Shown here piece after piece: positions 43,496-52,380 of a stretch of 64,000 nucleotides of DNA. The position numbers were made by a program, and so were the translations under genes. Each line of letters starts with the position of its first letter. Position 1 is the stretch's first letter. Source of the DNA: Nereida sp965655635 (GTDB lineage Bacteria; Pseudomonadota; Alphaproteobacteria; Rhodobacterales; Rhodobacteraceae); assembly GCF_965655635.1 (NCBI RefSeq), contig NZ_CBFHHE010000007.1, forward strand, positions 1-64,000. The letters run 5' to 3'. The notes under the pieces are model-generated. The model worked only from the letters and a program-made list of their open reading frames with translations. It searched no databases and was not told the DNA's origin.

Positions 43496-43674
43496 CTAAG
43501 GCTCGCGAAACGCCTCACGCGATTTATACAAAGGCTTCAAGAGATACTGCAGCACAGTCTTTTCGCCCGTATGAAGCTCTACTTGCGCCTGCATCCCGGG
43601 CCGAATCTCAATGTATGCTTGCCGTTCGTTCAGATTTGCCAAATCAACCTGAAGTGTCACTTTGTAATGTGGTC
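43496..43674 (-). pseudogene. HlyD-family secretion protein, C-terminal remnant
   Basis: About 59 codons ending in TAG at 43496 match the C-terminus of type I secretion membrane-fusion proteins: YIEIRPGMQAQVELHTGEK, then TVLQYLLKPLYKSREAFREP. Upstream the frame stops at 43675-43677 and the rest of the gene is absent; the RNA methyltransferase stop comes 15 bases away. It is a deletion remnant. The broken RTX gene two kilobases away is the kind of substrate such an exporter would carry. Confidence 0.82.
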
Positions 43675-43688
43675 AGAGTGATGCAAAT

Positions 43689-44903
43689 TTACCGCGCAAG
43701 GACGCTTGCGACTTCGACATGATGGGACCACCTGAATTGATCCAAAACCTCCAGTTTTTCCAAGGAAAATCCAGCTTTCGTCAATGCCTCTACATCACGC
43801 GCGAAGGTCACGGGGCTGCATGAAATCATCACAACCTTACGCACCTCACTTTCGATAATCTCTTGAACCTGCGCCTCAGCACCGGCGCGCGGTGGATCAA
43901 GCACAACAACATCAAATTTACACAACTCATCGGGCATCAGTGGCCGTCTAAACAAATCACGCGCCTCGGTGGTGACCGAATGAAGGCCGCTGGCCATGCG
44001 CCAACCTTTGGCCAACGCATCAATCATCTCGGCTTCACCTTCAACCGCGTGAACAGCCGCATGAGCCGCCATTGGCAGGCTGAATGTGCCACAACCTGCA
44101 AACAAATCTGCAACTTTCGCGGCACCTGCGATGTTGTTGATGATGAACGCTTCAAGCGCCAACTGACCGTGTTCCGTGGCTTGCAAAAACGCGCCGGACG
44201 GTGGCGAAACCGCCGCTTTTCCCATCGTCAATTGCGGCGGTGTTTCCATGGCCAACAACTCACCATTCCAAGTCAGGCGTACAACCCCGTGGCGAACAGT
44301 CAATTGTGCCAAAGCCGCCTGCTCTTGCGGGCCAGCAGGCTTTGCACCAGCAACATCCAAATCAATGCCCGTATTGGTAACGGTGGCGGTAAACTCAACC
44401 TCTCCCTTGCGTGAGCCATACTCAACTGTCAGCTGCTCCAACACTGGAATGAGGCTTAGCAGATCGGGATGAAGGATCTCACAGTTGGGCACCGCCAAAA
44501 CAGTGTGAGACGCGCGGCCATGAAAACCCACAAGCGCCCCTGACTTCGTCCGCTTACCTGTCAGTTTAGCGCGCCGACGGCTTTGTGCTGGACTGGTATG
44601 AATGGCATCCACCGCACGCTCAATCCCGCGTGAGGCAAGCGCCGATTGAACAACCTCTTTCTTCCAGTTGGACGCAAAATCATCATGTGCATGCTGTAAG
44701 CTGCAACCACCACAGCTGTTGTAATGTGAACAAGGTGCTTTGATGCGGTGGTCAGAGGGCGTCTGAATTACCGGCTTTGGCATGATCTGACCATCGATCT
44801 CGCCCTTCACCACCTCCCCTGGCAACGTGCGCGGTACGAATATCGGTCCTGCTGCAATCCCGTCACCTTTATAGCCAAGCCGTTCAATCGTCACTTCAGC
44901 CAT
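43689..44903 (-). CDS. RNA 5-methyluridine methyltransferase, TrmA/RlmD family
   Basis: 404 residues. A TRAM-like N-terminus (VTIERLGYKGDGIA) precedes iron-sulfur cysteines (CSHYNSCGGCSLQH and VPNCEILH). The methyltransferase core has DLFAGCGTFSLP, LDPPRAGAE and the catalytic Cys in ISCSPVTFARD. It methylates uridine in tRNA or 23S rRNA; the exact site cannot be told. The ATG at 44903 overlaps the cca stop by eight bases. In the run hslO-nudix-cca-methyltransferase all junctions overlap. Confidence 0.88.
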   Translation of the reverse strand: MAEVTIERLGYKGDGIAAGPIFVPRTLPGEVVKGEIDGQIMPKPVIQTPSDHRIKAPCSHYNSCGGCSLQHAHDDFASNWKKEVVQSALASRGIERAVDAIHTSPAQSRRRAKLTGKRTKSGALVGFHGRASHTVLAVPNCEILHPDLLSLIPVLEQLTVEYGSRKGEVEFTATVTNTGIDLDVAGAKPAGPQEQAALAQLTVRHGVVRLTWNGELLAMETPPQLTMGKAAVSPPSGAFLQATEHGQLALEAFIINNIAGAAKVADLFAGCGTFSLPMAAHAAVHAVEGEAEMIDALAKGWRMASGLHSVTTEARDLFRRPLMPDELCKFDVVVLDPPRAGAEAQVQEIIESEVRKVVMISCSPVTFARDVEALTKAGFSLEKLEVLDQFRWSHHVEVASVLAR

Positions 44904-46038
44904 TTTCCAGCCCTTCAATTAAGTCATCTTTTGTCAGTGCAAAATCAGATGCAATCCAGCGGTCTTTTGCATCCCGAAGGGCCGCGCCCAACTTAGCGCC
45001 CGAATACGCCGGCATAAGGTCGGCAGCAACCAAAGGGAAAACTGCCTCTGCTCCACGGCGAACGTCATTTACCCCATTCAATGGTTGCTCAAACATCGCG
45101 GCGCACAGGGCAAGGCACAACGCACCAACCTCAAATCCATGTTCATGACCCAATGCGCCAGCCGCGGTCATTGATCCCATCTCCGCACGGTAGATCGCAA
45201 ACCGTTTCTGCTGTGCGTTGCTTAACCGCAACGTCGAAACATCACCCGTGACAGCTGCAAGCCGCGCCATTGGATCGACAGCTAACTGCGCGCTTAAATG
45301 CACAAAAACCGGCAGTACGTTCGTGACCCCGCCTTCAACAACGGCATTCAGAACCCCAGTTTGCGCCATTGCAGATACCGCAAGGCTTGGGTCAGGCGCA
45401 GTCATGAGCTTGACCATTTCGGCGCCGATACGCTCACGGGCGATTTGCCCTAACCCTTCGATACCACCAGCGCAGGCTGCCAGAGCATCCGCATCTAGCC
45501 CCAGATCAGAATTCCCGTACCAAGCCTGAAATCTGAAAAACCGCAGAATGCGCAAGTAGTCCTCGGCAACGCGATCATCCGCATCACCAATAAACCTGAC
45601 ATGGCCCACATGAAGGTCAGCCAGACCGTTCAACGGATCGATCACCTCACCACTTTGGTTGGCGTACAATGCGTTCATTGTAAAATCGCGCCGCTTAGCG
45701 TCTTCAAGGATTGATGTAGAAAAAGCCACTATTGCGTGCCGTCCGTCCGTCTCAACATCACTTCTGAATGTAGTCACTTCAAACGGGGAGCCATGTGCCA
45801 CAACAGTGACTGTGCCATGCTCGATACCTGTGGGAATAACGCGAAGGCCTGCTGCTTCTGCACGCGCAATTACGTCGGTTGGAACAAGGGACGTAGCCAT
45901 ATCCAAGTCAGTTATATCACGCCCCATCAACGCGTTTCGCACACATCCGCCCACGACATACCCCTCGCCGCCGTCGGCGTTGAGTAAGGCCAAAACAGTC
46001 TGCGGTGCTTTTGCTTGCAGCCAGTCAAATTGTGTCAT
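44896..46038 (-). CDS. cca: CCA tRNA nucleotidyltransferase / polyA polymerase family protein
   Basis: 380 residues, class II nucleotidyltransferase. The nucleotide site is YVVGGCVRNALMGRDITDLDMAT, with the catalytic DxD in DLDMA; the base-selecting region contains RRDFTMNALY and EDYLRILRFFRFQ. It adds or repairs the CCA end of tRNA. The ATG at 46038 overlaps the Nudix stop by four bases; a longer frame to 46128 is inside the Nudix gene and rejected. GGCVRN replaces the usual GGxVRD, a mild variant. Confidence 0.93.
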   Translation of the reverse strand: MTQFDWLQAKAPQTVLALLNADGGEGYVVGGCVRNALMGRDITDLDMATSLVPTDVIARAEAAGLRVIPTGIEHGTVTVVAHGSPFEVTTFRSDVETDGRHAIVAFSTSILEDAKRRDFTMNALYANQSGEVIDPLNGLADLHVGHVRFIGDADDRVAEDYLRILRFFRFQAWYGNSDLGLDADALAACAGGIEGLGQIARERIGAEMVKLMTAPDPSLAVSAMAQTGVLNAVVEGGVTNVLPVFVHLSAQLAVDPMARLAAVTGDVSTLRLSNAQQKRFAIYRAEMGSMTAAGALGHEHGFEVGALCLALCAAMFEQPLNGVNDVRRGAEAVFPLVAADLMPAYSGAKLGAALRDAKDRWIASDFALTKDDLIEGLENG

Positions 46039-46631
46039 TGCGCCGCCTCCGCGAGCGTTCTTAGCATGCGCGCTGTGGCCCCCCAAATGTAATAAGGGCC
46101 AAATGGCACCGTATAATAAGACCTCCACGTACCGGACCAGCGGCGCGACTGCACCGAATACCTGTCCACATCCAAAAGATGATCAAGCGGCACCCAGAAA
46201 GCTTCGTCCACTTCGCCAGCTTCACAGACCACTTCAAAAGGTTCTTGCAACAAAGCAACAACAGGTGTCACATCGAAGCTTGTGACAGTTATATGTGTCG
46301 GCAGCGTTCCAAGCACATCTACCACACCGCCAGGCAACCCAACTTCCTCACGCGCCTCACGCAAGGCGGTTTCAATCACATCCACATCTACGGGGTCTTG
46401 CTTGCCACCAGGGAACGCAATCTGGCCTGGGTGATGCCGCAGCCTTGCAGAACGCTTTGTCAGCAAAACTTCCTGCACGCTCGCGTTTTCACGTATCAAA
46501 ACAAGCACTCCCGCAGGGCGCGTTTTGCTCGTTGGGTGGGGCAAATCAGGATTTAGATCAAAATCGGATGAGGCTCCCTGCGCAGTCGCAAGGAACCCCA
46601 ACACTTGAGATCTTAGATCAGTCAGAGGCAC
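46035..46631 (-). CDS. Nudix hydrolase, CoA pyrophosphatase-like
   Basis: 198 residues from a GTG at 46631. The box reads FPGGKQDPVDVDVIETALRE, continuing AREEVGLPG, preceded by RSARLRHHPGQIAFPGG, the mark of the NUDT7/YeaB CoA pyrophosphatases. It would cleave CoA or CoA esters. No ATG is available in a sensible place; the GTG overlaps the end of hslO by 14 bases and has AGGCAGAAG before it. An open frame to 46715 lies within hslO and is not needed. Confidence 0.87.
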   Translation of the reverse strand: MPLTDLRSQVLGFLATAQGASSDFDLNPDLPHPTSKTRPAGVLVLIRENASVQEVLLTKRSARLRHHPGQIAFPGGKQDPVDVDVIETALREAREEVGLPGGVVDVLGTLPTHITVTSFDVTPVVALLQEPFEVVCEAGEVDEAFWVPLDHLLDVDRYSVQSRRWSGTWRSYYTVPFGPYYIWGATARMLRTLAEAAQ

Positions 46632-47616
46632 CTTCTGCCTCGAATCCAACTGTCTTTGGGTCCAATTCGTAGTGTGCGCCACAGAACTGGCAATCCGCCT
46701 CAACCAACCCCTCATCGGTGGTCATGTGACCAATGTCTGAGGCAGAATAAATTGATAGGCTTTGCTTCACACGCTCCTCAGAGCATGTGCATCCAAAACG
46801 AACGGGCTGGGCTTCATAGACTCGCGGCTCTTCCTCATGGAACAAACGCAGCAACAAATCGGTTGGCGATACGGATGGGCCGATCAGCTCAAGCTCCTCG
46901 ACAGTATCAAGCAACACATTTGCGCGCGTCCAGTTTTCCGCCGCATCGTCCTCCAGAAGATCAGAGGCTGTAACCAGTGCCTCACCAGATCCATCCGGAG
47001 CATCTTTCTTTGCCATCAAAGGCGACGCCTTGGGCATGTGCTGCAACATCACGCCGCCTGCGCGCCAGCTTTCCTGCTCATCCGCTATTGTGGAGCGGCC
47101 GAAAGTGAGCGCAAAGCGCGTTGGCAGTTGCTCGGATTGAGCAAAGTAAGCCTCAGCACAAGCTGACAGGGAACCACCCGCAATCGGTGTGATACCCTGA
47201 TAAGGCTGGGTGCCTTTGCCTTGATCAATCAGGATCGCAAAATAACCATTACCGATTTGGTCGTAACCATTACCGTTCAGATCGATCGCCTCTTTGTCAT
47301 AGCTGGCATAGGCCCTGATGCGTGCGGGCTCTCCATCATCGGTAGGGCCGTAGTAATCCGTCGCGATCAAACGCACCGGACCATTGCCGCGCACCTGCAA
47401 AGACAGCTTCCAACGCAGCGCGATAGTTTGACCGATAAGCGCCGTTAACAGCGACATTTCCGCCACGAGCGCCTCAATCAGCGGTGGATAATCATGTCGC
47501 GCCAAAACGTGATCCAGCACGCCATCAAGACGCGCAACGCGGCCTCGAATATCCGATTGATCAAGTTGGAACGGTAGGACAGTGTCGTCCCAAGCGATTT
47601 TCGATGTGTTCGACAT
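46618..47616 (-). CDS. hslO: Redox-regulated chaperone Hsp33
   Basis: 332 residues. The N-terminal folding domain is followed by a C-terminal redox switch with the zinc cysteines CTCSEERV and CQFCGAHY (CxC and CxxC). Oxidation releases zinc and activates holdase function. The ATG at 47616 starts the family sequence; upstream codons to 47721 have no homology. It is first in the run hslO-nudix-cca-methyltransferase. A weak sigma-32-like element lies upstream at about 47653-47683. Confidence 0.95.
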   Translation of the reverse strand: MSNTSKIAWDDTVLPFQLDQSDIRGRVARLDGVLDHVLARHDYPPLIEALVAEMSLLTALIGQTIALRWKLSLQVRGNGPVRLIATDYYGPTDDGEPARIRAYASYDKEAIDLNGNGYDQIGNGYFAILIDQGKGTQPYQGITPIAGGSLSACAEAYFAQSEQLPTRFALTFGRSTIADEQESWRAGGVMLQHMPKASPLMAKKDAPDGSGEALVTASDLLEDDAAENWTRANVLLDTVEELELIGPSVSPTDLLLRLFHEEEPRVYEAQPVRFGCTCSEERVKQSLSIYSASDIGHMTTDEGLVEADCQFCGAHYELDPKTVGFEAEGASD

Positions 47617-47693
47617 GTGATTTCCTAAGCCGGGTCGTGGCGACATATCGTGGCAATATAGGCACGTAAAGCACGCAAAAAAGGGGCAGCACC

Positions 47694-48137
47694 ATGATGA
47701 TGCGAATTGGAGAGACACCAAAGGCAGGTCAGCGCTATGTTCATCGCCCCGGAGCCTACGCTATTTTGCGACGTGGAGGCGATATACTTCTGACCTTTCA
47801 GGAACGCCCAGAACCAGAATTTCAACTTCCTGGCGGCGGCGTTGAGATTGGTGAACATCCAATCCCGGCCCTGCACCGTGAAATCTTGGAGGAAACCGGC
47901 TGGCGCGCTGCTAATCTTCGAAAGCTGGGTGCCTTTCGTAGGTTCACGTTTATGCCCGAGTACGATCTTTGGGCCGAAAAGCTGTGCTCCGTTTACGTGG
48001 GAACACCTGTTTTGAAATTGAGTGAGCCAATTGAAAAAGGCCACCATCCGGTTTGGATGCCGATGAACGAGGCAGTTGACGCATTAGGCAATGATGGTGA
48101 CCGGATGTTTTTGAGTAGCCTTATTGAGCAGCTCTGA
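47694..48137 (+). CDS. Nudix hydrolase
   Basis: 147 residues. The box is LPGGGVEIGEHPIPALHREIL, ending EETGW, all key Glu/Arg residues present. The type resembles small dNTP or ADP-ribose hydrolases; the substrate is unclear. AGGGGC lies before three ATG codons in a row, of which the first (47694) is taken. It is divergent from hslO, and its stop overlaps the end of the broken response-regulator gene by 17 bases. Confidence 0.88.
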   Translation: MMMRIGETPKAGQRYVHRPGAYAILRRGGDILLTFQERPEPEFQLPGGGVEIGEHPIPALHREILEETGWRAANLRKLGAFRRFTFMPEYDLWAEKLCSVYVGTPVLKLSEPIEKGHHPVWMPMNEAVDALGNDGDRMFLSSLIEQL

Positions 48138-49370
48138 ACCCGAGTGAAATCGCCGACAAATCATCTTCAAGGTCATCAGAACCAGTAAACCGCGTGACCT
48201 CATCAACGACTTGATCCAAGAGGCGGCCCCCACTGAGGGCGCGACTTCGCTCTAGCAACTCGCAAAGCCCATGTTCTGCAAACATCTCACCTTTTTTGTT
48301 CAGCGCCTCAGTGATCCCGTCTGACCCAATAAAGACCCGATCACCGGCATAAAGTTGAACATGAGACAATTCATATGACGCACCATCGATCAATCCCACA
48401 GGCAATCCGCCTGCGCCAAGACGCTGAACCGAGCCCGCACTTCGCTGCAGGATCGAGTGCGGATGGCCTGCTTGGCAAAATGAAAAATCTCCCGTCTCTG
48501 TATCAATCACACCATAAAGAATAGTGAAATAGTGTTCTGTCGCAATTTCTGAAAACATCATGTCATTGAGACGTCGGACAACCCGTTCCGGAGAAACGGC
48601 CGCGGGACTACCCGCATTGTTCTCAATTGCGACGTTTTATACGGGATCACCAGCCGAGAGATACCCCGCAAGACGCGCCGTCATTAACGCGCTTGATACC
48701 CCGTGAACCGACACATCAAGACCAAACAGACCCACCTGATTTTCATTAATCTTGAAGTACCCAACCAGATCGCCACCAACATGACCGCTAGACCGCAATC
48801 CAAGCGAAATGTTTGCGCGACCAAAGTTTACATTTGGCTCTGGCAACAGCGACATTTGAAGCGTTTTGCCTGCTGTAAGTCGCGGTCCAAAATATCATAT
48901 AGGCGCTGAATCTCGCCCAACGCGCCGGCGATCTCGGCGTTTCGGATAAATAGCTCACGTTGCATTTCCACAATCCGGTGGCCTGCACCCAACCTCGCCT
49001 GAAGTTCAGAACCGTCCACCGGCTTTGTCAGGAAATCATCCGCGCCTGCTTCAAGCCCAAACGCAATATCAGCCGCATCACCCTTGGTGGTGAGCAGCAC
49101 AAAATACGTGTAGGTTCCGTCTTCCATCGCGCGAAATTTTTGGCAAAACTCGGGCCCTGTTAGTTGCGGCATCATCCAATCGCTAATGATAACATCAAAC
49201 TGCGCGCTGTGGCACATATTAAGCGCCTCTGCCCGATCCGTCGCTTGAGTTACATGATAGCCACGTGCCTCTAGAATTTTTGATAAGATGCGCCTTTGAA
49301 GTGCACTATCATCAGCAACCAACACGCGTTTGGCTACATTCCTGGCGTTTTCTGGCTGTTCTAAAATCAT
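48121..49370 (-). pseudogene. Response regulator with SpoIIE-type PP2C phosphatase domain, two lesions
   Basis: From the ATG at 49370: a receiver domain (VLVADDSALQRRILSKIL, phospho-Asp in IISDWMMPQLTG, LTTKGD, DFLTKPVDG), a coiled linker, then an RsbU-like phosphatase. One A is missing in the run at about 48864, so the frame ends at 48828 while the next frame continues TLQMSLLPEPN and SSGHVGGDLVGYF. A second lesion, TAA near 48635 between AGDPV and NVAIENN, interrupts that frame; CAA (Gln) is the likely original. The remaining phosphatase part is intact to 48121. The protein probably controlled an anti-sigma pathway. Confidence 0.85.
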
Positions 49371-49479
49371 CCGACACGGGTGTCACGAAGGCTTGAAGAT
49401 AAAGTTAAGATTCCCTCGATTTCAGTCATGTTAAATTAAAACTCTTTGCCGATATCTGGTGTAATACCCGGGGAATAAA

Positions 49480-49812
49480 ATGATTGATTGGGCGCAAGTC
49501 ACGGCATTGCAAAGCGACGTCGGTGACGAGATATTTGATGAAGTTGTTAAAATTTTTGACATTGAACCGCGCGAGCTTCTTAGCGCGCTTGAGGGCAGCA
49601 AAACAGATGCTGAGCGCTCTAAAATTGCGCACAGTATTCGCGGAAGTGCCGTTAACGTCGGCATGTCTGATGTGGTTGAAGCCGCAAAACAGATCGAACA
49701 ACAGCCCGAAGATATTGCTCACGTTGCTACCTTGCGACAGGCCTATGATACTACGATCAATGTGTTTCTAACCAACCTTGGTGCCAAGCGCCTAAATCAG
49801 GAATTCGGCTAG
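49480..49812 (+). CDS. Histidine phosphotransfer (Hpt) domain protein
   Basis: 110 residues, a single all-helical Hpt domain. The phosphorylatable histidine is in KIAHSIRGSAVNVG, close to the usual HSLKGSA. Such proteins relay phosphate between response regulators. GGGGA precedes the ATG. It is divergent from the broken receiver-phosphatase gene 109 bases away, its natural partner, so it may now be an orphan. Its last 21 bases overlap the end of ilvA on the other strand. Confidence 0.85.
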   Translation: MIDWAQVTALQSDVGDEIFDEVVKIFDIEPRELLSALEGSKTDAERSKIAHSIRGSAVNVGMSDVVEAAKQIEQQPEDIAHVATLRQAYDTTINVFLTNLGAKRLNQEFG

Positions 49813-51039
49813 CGCACCATCATTGGTGATGTCACGGTAGCCAAAGCCACCCTGCTCCATCAACTCCGTAAGACGCGTGAAGCTGGATGGATCAGTGGTT
49901 TCGATACCAATCAAGACAGACCCAAAGTTGCGCGCCGATTTCTTGAGGTACTCAAACCGTGCAATGTCGTCACTGGGTCCAAGCATGTGAAGGAAGTCTT
50001 TCAAAGCGCCGGGTCGTTGAGGCATCCGAAGAATGTAGTACTTCTTCAAACCGGCTGATCGCTGCGCCCGCTCTTTCACTTCCGGTAGCCTTTCGAAATC
50101 GAAATTACCGCCCGAAGCGATACAAACCACCCGCTTGCCCCGAATATCGTCCGAAATGTCTTTGAGTGCATCAATTGCCAACGCGCCCGCAGGTTCGAGC
50201 ACGACACCTTCGGTATTCAACATATCCAACATGGTTGTACAAATACGGTCCTCGGCAATTCTAATGACGCGATCCAGTGATGTGTCCTTTAGAACCTCAA
50301 ACGTTGCATCGCCTATTTGCCCAACCGCCGCACCATCAACAAAAGTATCAACATGATCCAGCGCAACCGGCACACCCGCCTCAAGCGCTGCCGTTAGATT
50401 TGCTCCGCCTTCAGGTTCAACCAAGTACAAATCAGCATCAGACCCCTGACTTGCCATGTAAGCAGTCACGCCCGATGAAAGACCGCCGCCACCCACGGGT
50501 AAGACAATCACGTCAGGCGCAGCGCCAAGCTGTTGCATCATCTCGACTGCAACTGACGCCTGTCCTTCAATCACATCTGGGTCATCAAAGGGTGATAGAA
50601 AATGCGCGCCCTGTTCATCACAATAAGCGCGTGCGGCAGCCAAAGTACTGTCGAAATAATCACCAACCAACACAATCTCGATCGCATCCCCACCGAAAAT
50701 ACGTGTTTTATCAATCTTCTGCTGCGGCGTTGTTACTGGCATAAATATCACGCCGCGTCGCCCAAAATGCTTACATACATAAGCAACGCCCTGAGCGTGA
50801 TTTCCCGCACTCGCGGCCACAAACAACTGCTGATGCGGGGTCTGCGCCAAACATTTGCGCATCGCATTAAATGCACCACGAATTTTATAACTGCGCACAG
50901 GCGTCAGATCTTCTCGCTTTAACCAAATATCAGCATCGTACATTTCGCTAAGGTGCGCATTTCTTTGAAGTGGCGATGCCTCGAACAAGGCGCGCATTTC
51001 TGCCTCGGATGCTTTGGCTCTTTGTACAAAATCAGTCAT
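49792..51039 (-). CDS. ilvA: Threonine ammonia-lyase
   Basis: 415 residues. The PLP lysine is Lys52 in VRSYKIRGAFNAM; the glycine loop is PVGGGGLSSG. A C-terminal regulatory ACT-like part (KKYYILRMPQRPGALKDFLHML) is present. It makes 2-oxobutanoate for isoleucine synthesis. ATG at 51039 is preferred over the one two codons earlier because AAGGA is six bases from it. The 3' end overlaps the opposing Hpt gene. Confidence 0.94.
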   Translation of the reverse strand: MTDFVQRAKASEAEMRALFEASPLQRNAHLSEMYDADIWLKREDLTPVRSYKIRGAFNAMRKCLAQTPHQQLFVAASAGNHAQGVAYVCKHFGRRGVIFMPVTTPQQKIDKTRIFGGDAIEIVLVGDYFDSTLAAARAYCDEQGAHFLSPFDDPDVIEGQASVAVEMMQQLGAAPDVIVLPVGGGGLSSGVTAYMASQGSDADLYLVEPEGGANLTAALEAGVPVALDHVDTFVDGAAVGQIGDATFEVLKDTSLDRVIRIAEDRICTTMLDMLNTEGVVLEPAGALAIDALKDISDDIRGKRVVCIASGGNFDFERLPEVKERAQRSAGLKKYYILRMPQRPGALKDFLHMLGPSDDIARFEYLKKSARNFGSVLIGIETTDPSSFTRLTELMEQGGFGYRDITNDGALAEFLI

Positions 51040-51156
51040 GTGCATTCCTTCTGGTCATGCCACCCTATCACAGAACAATGTTTCAGAAAGCAGCATCCCT
51101 TGCCGCAGGTAACAAAACGGATTATCCCGCCGCCATACGTGATCAGGAGAACGCCA

Positions 51157-52374
51157 ATGTCTGCACCAAAAAAAGTCGTCCTTGCCTATTCAGGTGGCCT
51201 CGACACATCCATCATCTTGAAGTGGCTGCAGACAGAATATGGCTGCGAAGTGGTGACTTTTACTGCGGATTTGGGTCAAGGCGAAGAACTTGAACCTGCG
51301 CGCGCCAAAGCTGAAATGATGGGCGCTTCTGACATCTACATTGAAGACGTACGTGAGGAATTTGTTCGGGATTTCGTTTTCCCAATGTTCCGTGCCAATG
51401 CCGTTTACGAAGGTCTTTACCTGCTCGGTACCTCAATTGCGCGGCCACTCATCTCAAAGCGCCTTGTAGAAATTGCGGAAGAAACGGGCGCAGACGCGAT
51501 TGCGCACGGCGCAACCGGCAAGGGCAATGACCAAGTTCGCTTCGAACTGGCTGCGTACGCGCTGAACCCTGACATCAAAGTCATTGCTCCGTGGCGTGAG
51601 TGGGACTTGTCCAGCCGCACCAAACTGATCGACTTTGCTGAGAAAAACCAAATCCCAATCGCTAAAGATAAGCGCGGCGAAGCGCCATTCAGCGTTGACG
51701 CAAATCTGCTGCACACCTCGTCTGAAGGTAAAGTTCTGGAAGACCCGGCCGTAGAAGCCCCCGATTATGTCTACCAGCGCACGGTCCACCCCGAAGACGC
51801 GCCGGACACACCTGAATTCATCGAGATCGGCTTTGAAAAAGGTGACGCAGTAAGCATCAATGGCAAAGCAATGTCGCCTGCCGAAGTGCTGACCGAATTG
51901 AACACAATTGGTGGCCGCAACGGTGTGGGTCGCCTTGACCTAGTTGAGGGCCGTTTTGTGGGCATGAAGTCACGCGGTATCTATGAGACGCCAGGCGGAA
52001 CTGTCCTGCTTGAAGCACACCGCGGCATTGAGCAGATCACTCTGGACCGTGGCGAAGCGCACCTCAAAGACGAACTGATGCCACGCTACGCGGAACTGAT
52101 TTATAATGGTTTTTGGTTCAGCCCAGAGCGTGAGATGCTTCAAGCTGCAATCGACCACTCACAGCGTCACGTAACCGGTACTGTTAAGCTGAAGCTTTAC
52201 AAAGGCTCCGTGCGCACAGTCGCACGCTGGTCTGACCACTCGCTTTATTCAGAAGCACACGTCACTTTCGAAGATGACGCAGGCGCTTATGATCAAAAAG
52301 ATGCAGCAGGCTTTATTCAGCTGAACGCACTTCGCTTGAAACTTCTCGCCGCGCGCGACCGTCGTCTCAAGTAA
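51157..52374 (+). CDS. argG: Argininosuccinate synthase
   Basis: 405 residues. The ATP-binding P-loop is VVLAYSGGLDTSIILKWL; other family blocks include GATGKGNDQVRFEL and SDHSLYSEAHVTFE. It joins citrulline and aspartate in arginine synthesis. AGGAGA precedes the ATG at 51157; a frame extension to 50953 overlaps ilvA and is rejected. It is divergent from ilvA and convergent with the sulfotransferase-like gene, six bases away. Confidence 0.97.
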   Translation: MSAPKKVVLAYSGGLDTSIILKWLQTEYGCEVVTFTADLGQGEELEPARAKAEMMGASDIYIEDVREEFVRDFVFPMFRANAVYEGLYLLGTSIARPLISKRLVEIAEETGADAIAHGATGKGNDQVRFELAAYALNPDIKVIAPWREWDLSSRTKLIDFAEKNQIPIAKDKRGEAPFSVDANLLHTSSEGKVLEDPAVEAPDYVYQRTVHPEDAPDTPEFIEIGFEKGDAVSINGKAMSPAEVLTELNTIGGRNGVGRLDLVEGRFVGMKSRGIYETPGGTVLLEAHRGIEQITLDRGEAHLKDELMPRYAELIYNGFWFSPEREMLQAAIDHSQRHVTGTVKLKLYKGSVRTVARWSDHSLYSEAHVTFEDDAGAYDQKDAAGFIQLNALRLKLLAARDRRLK

Positions 52375-52380
52375 GACACA

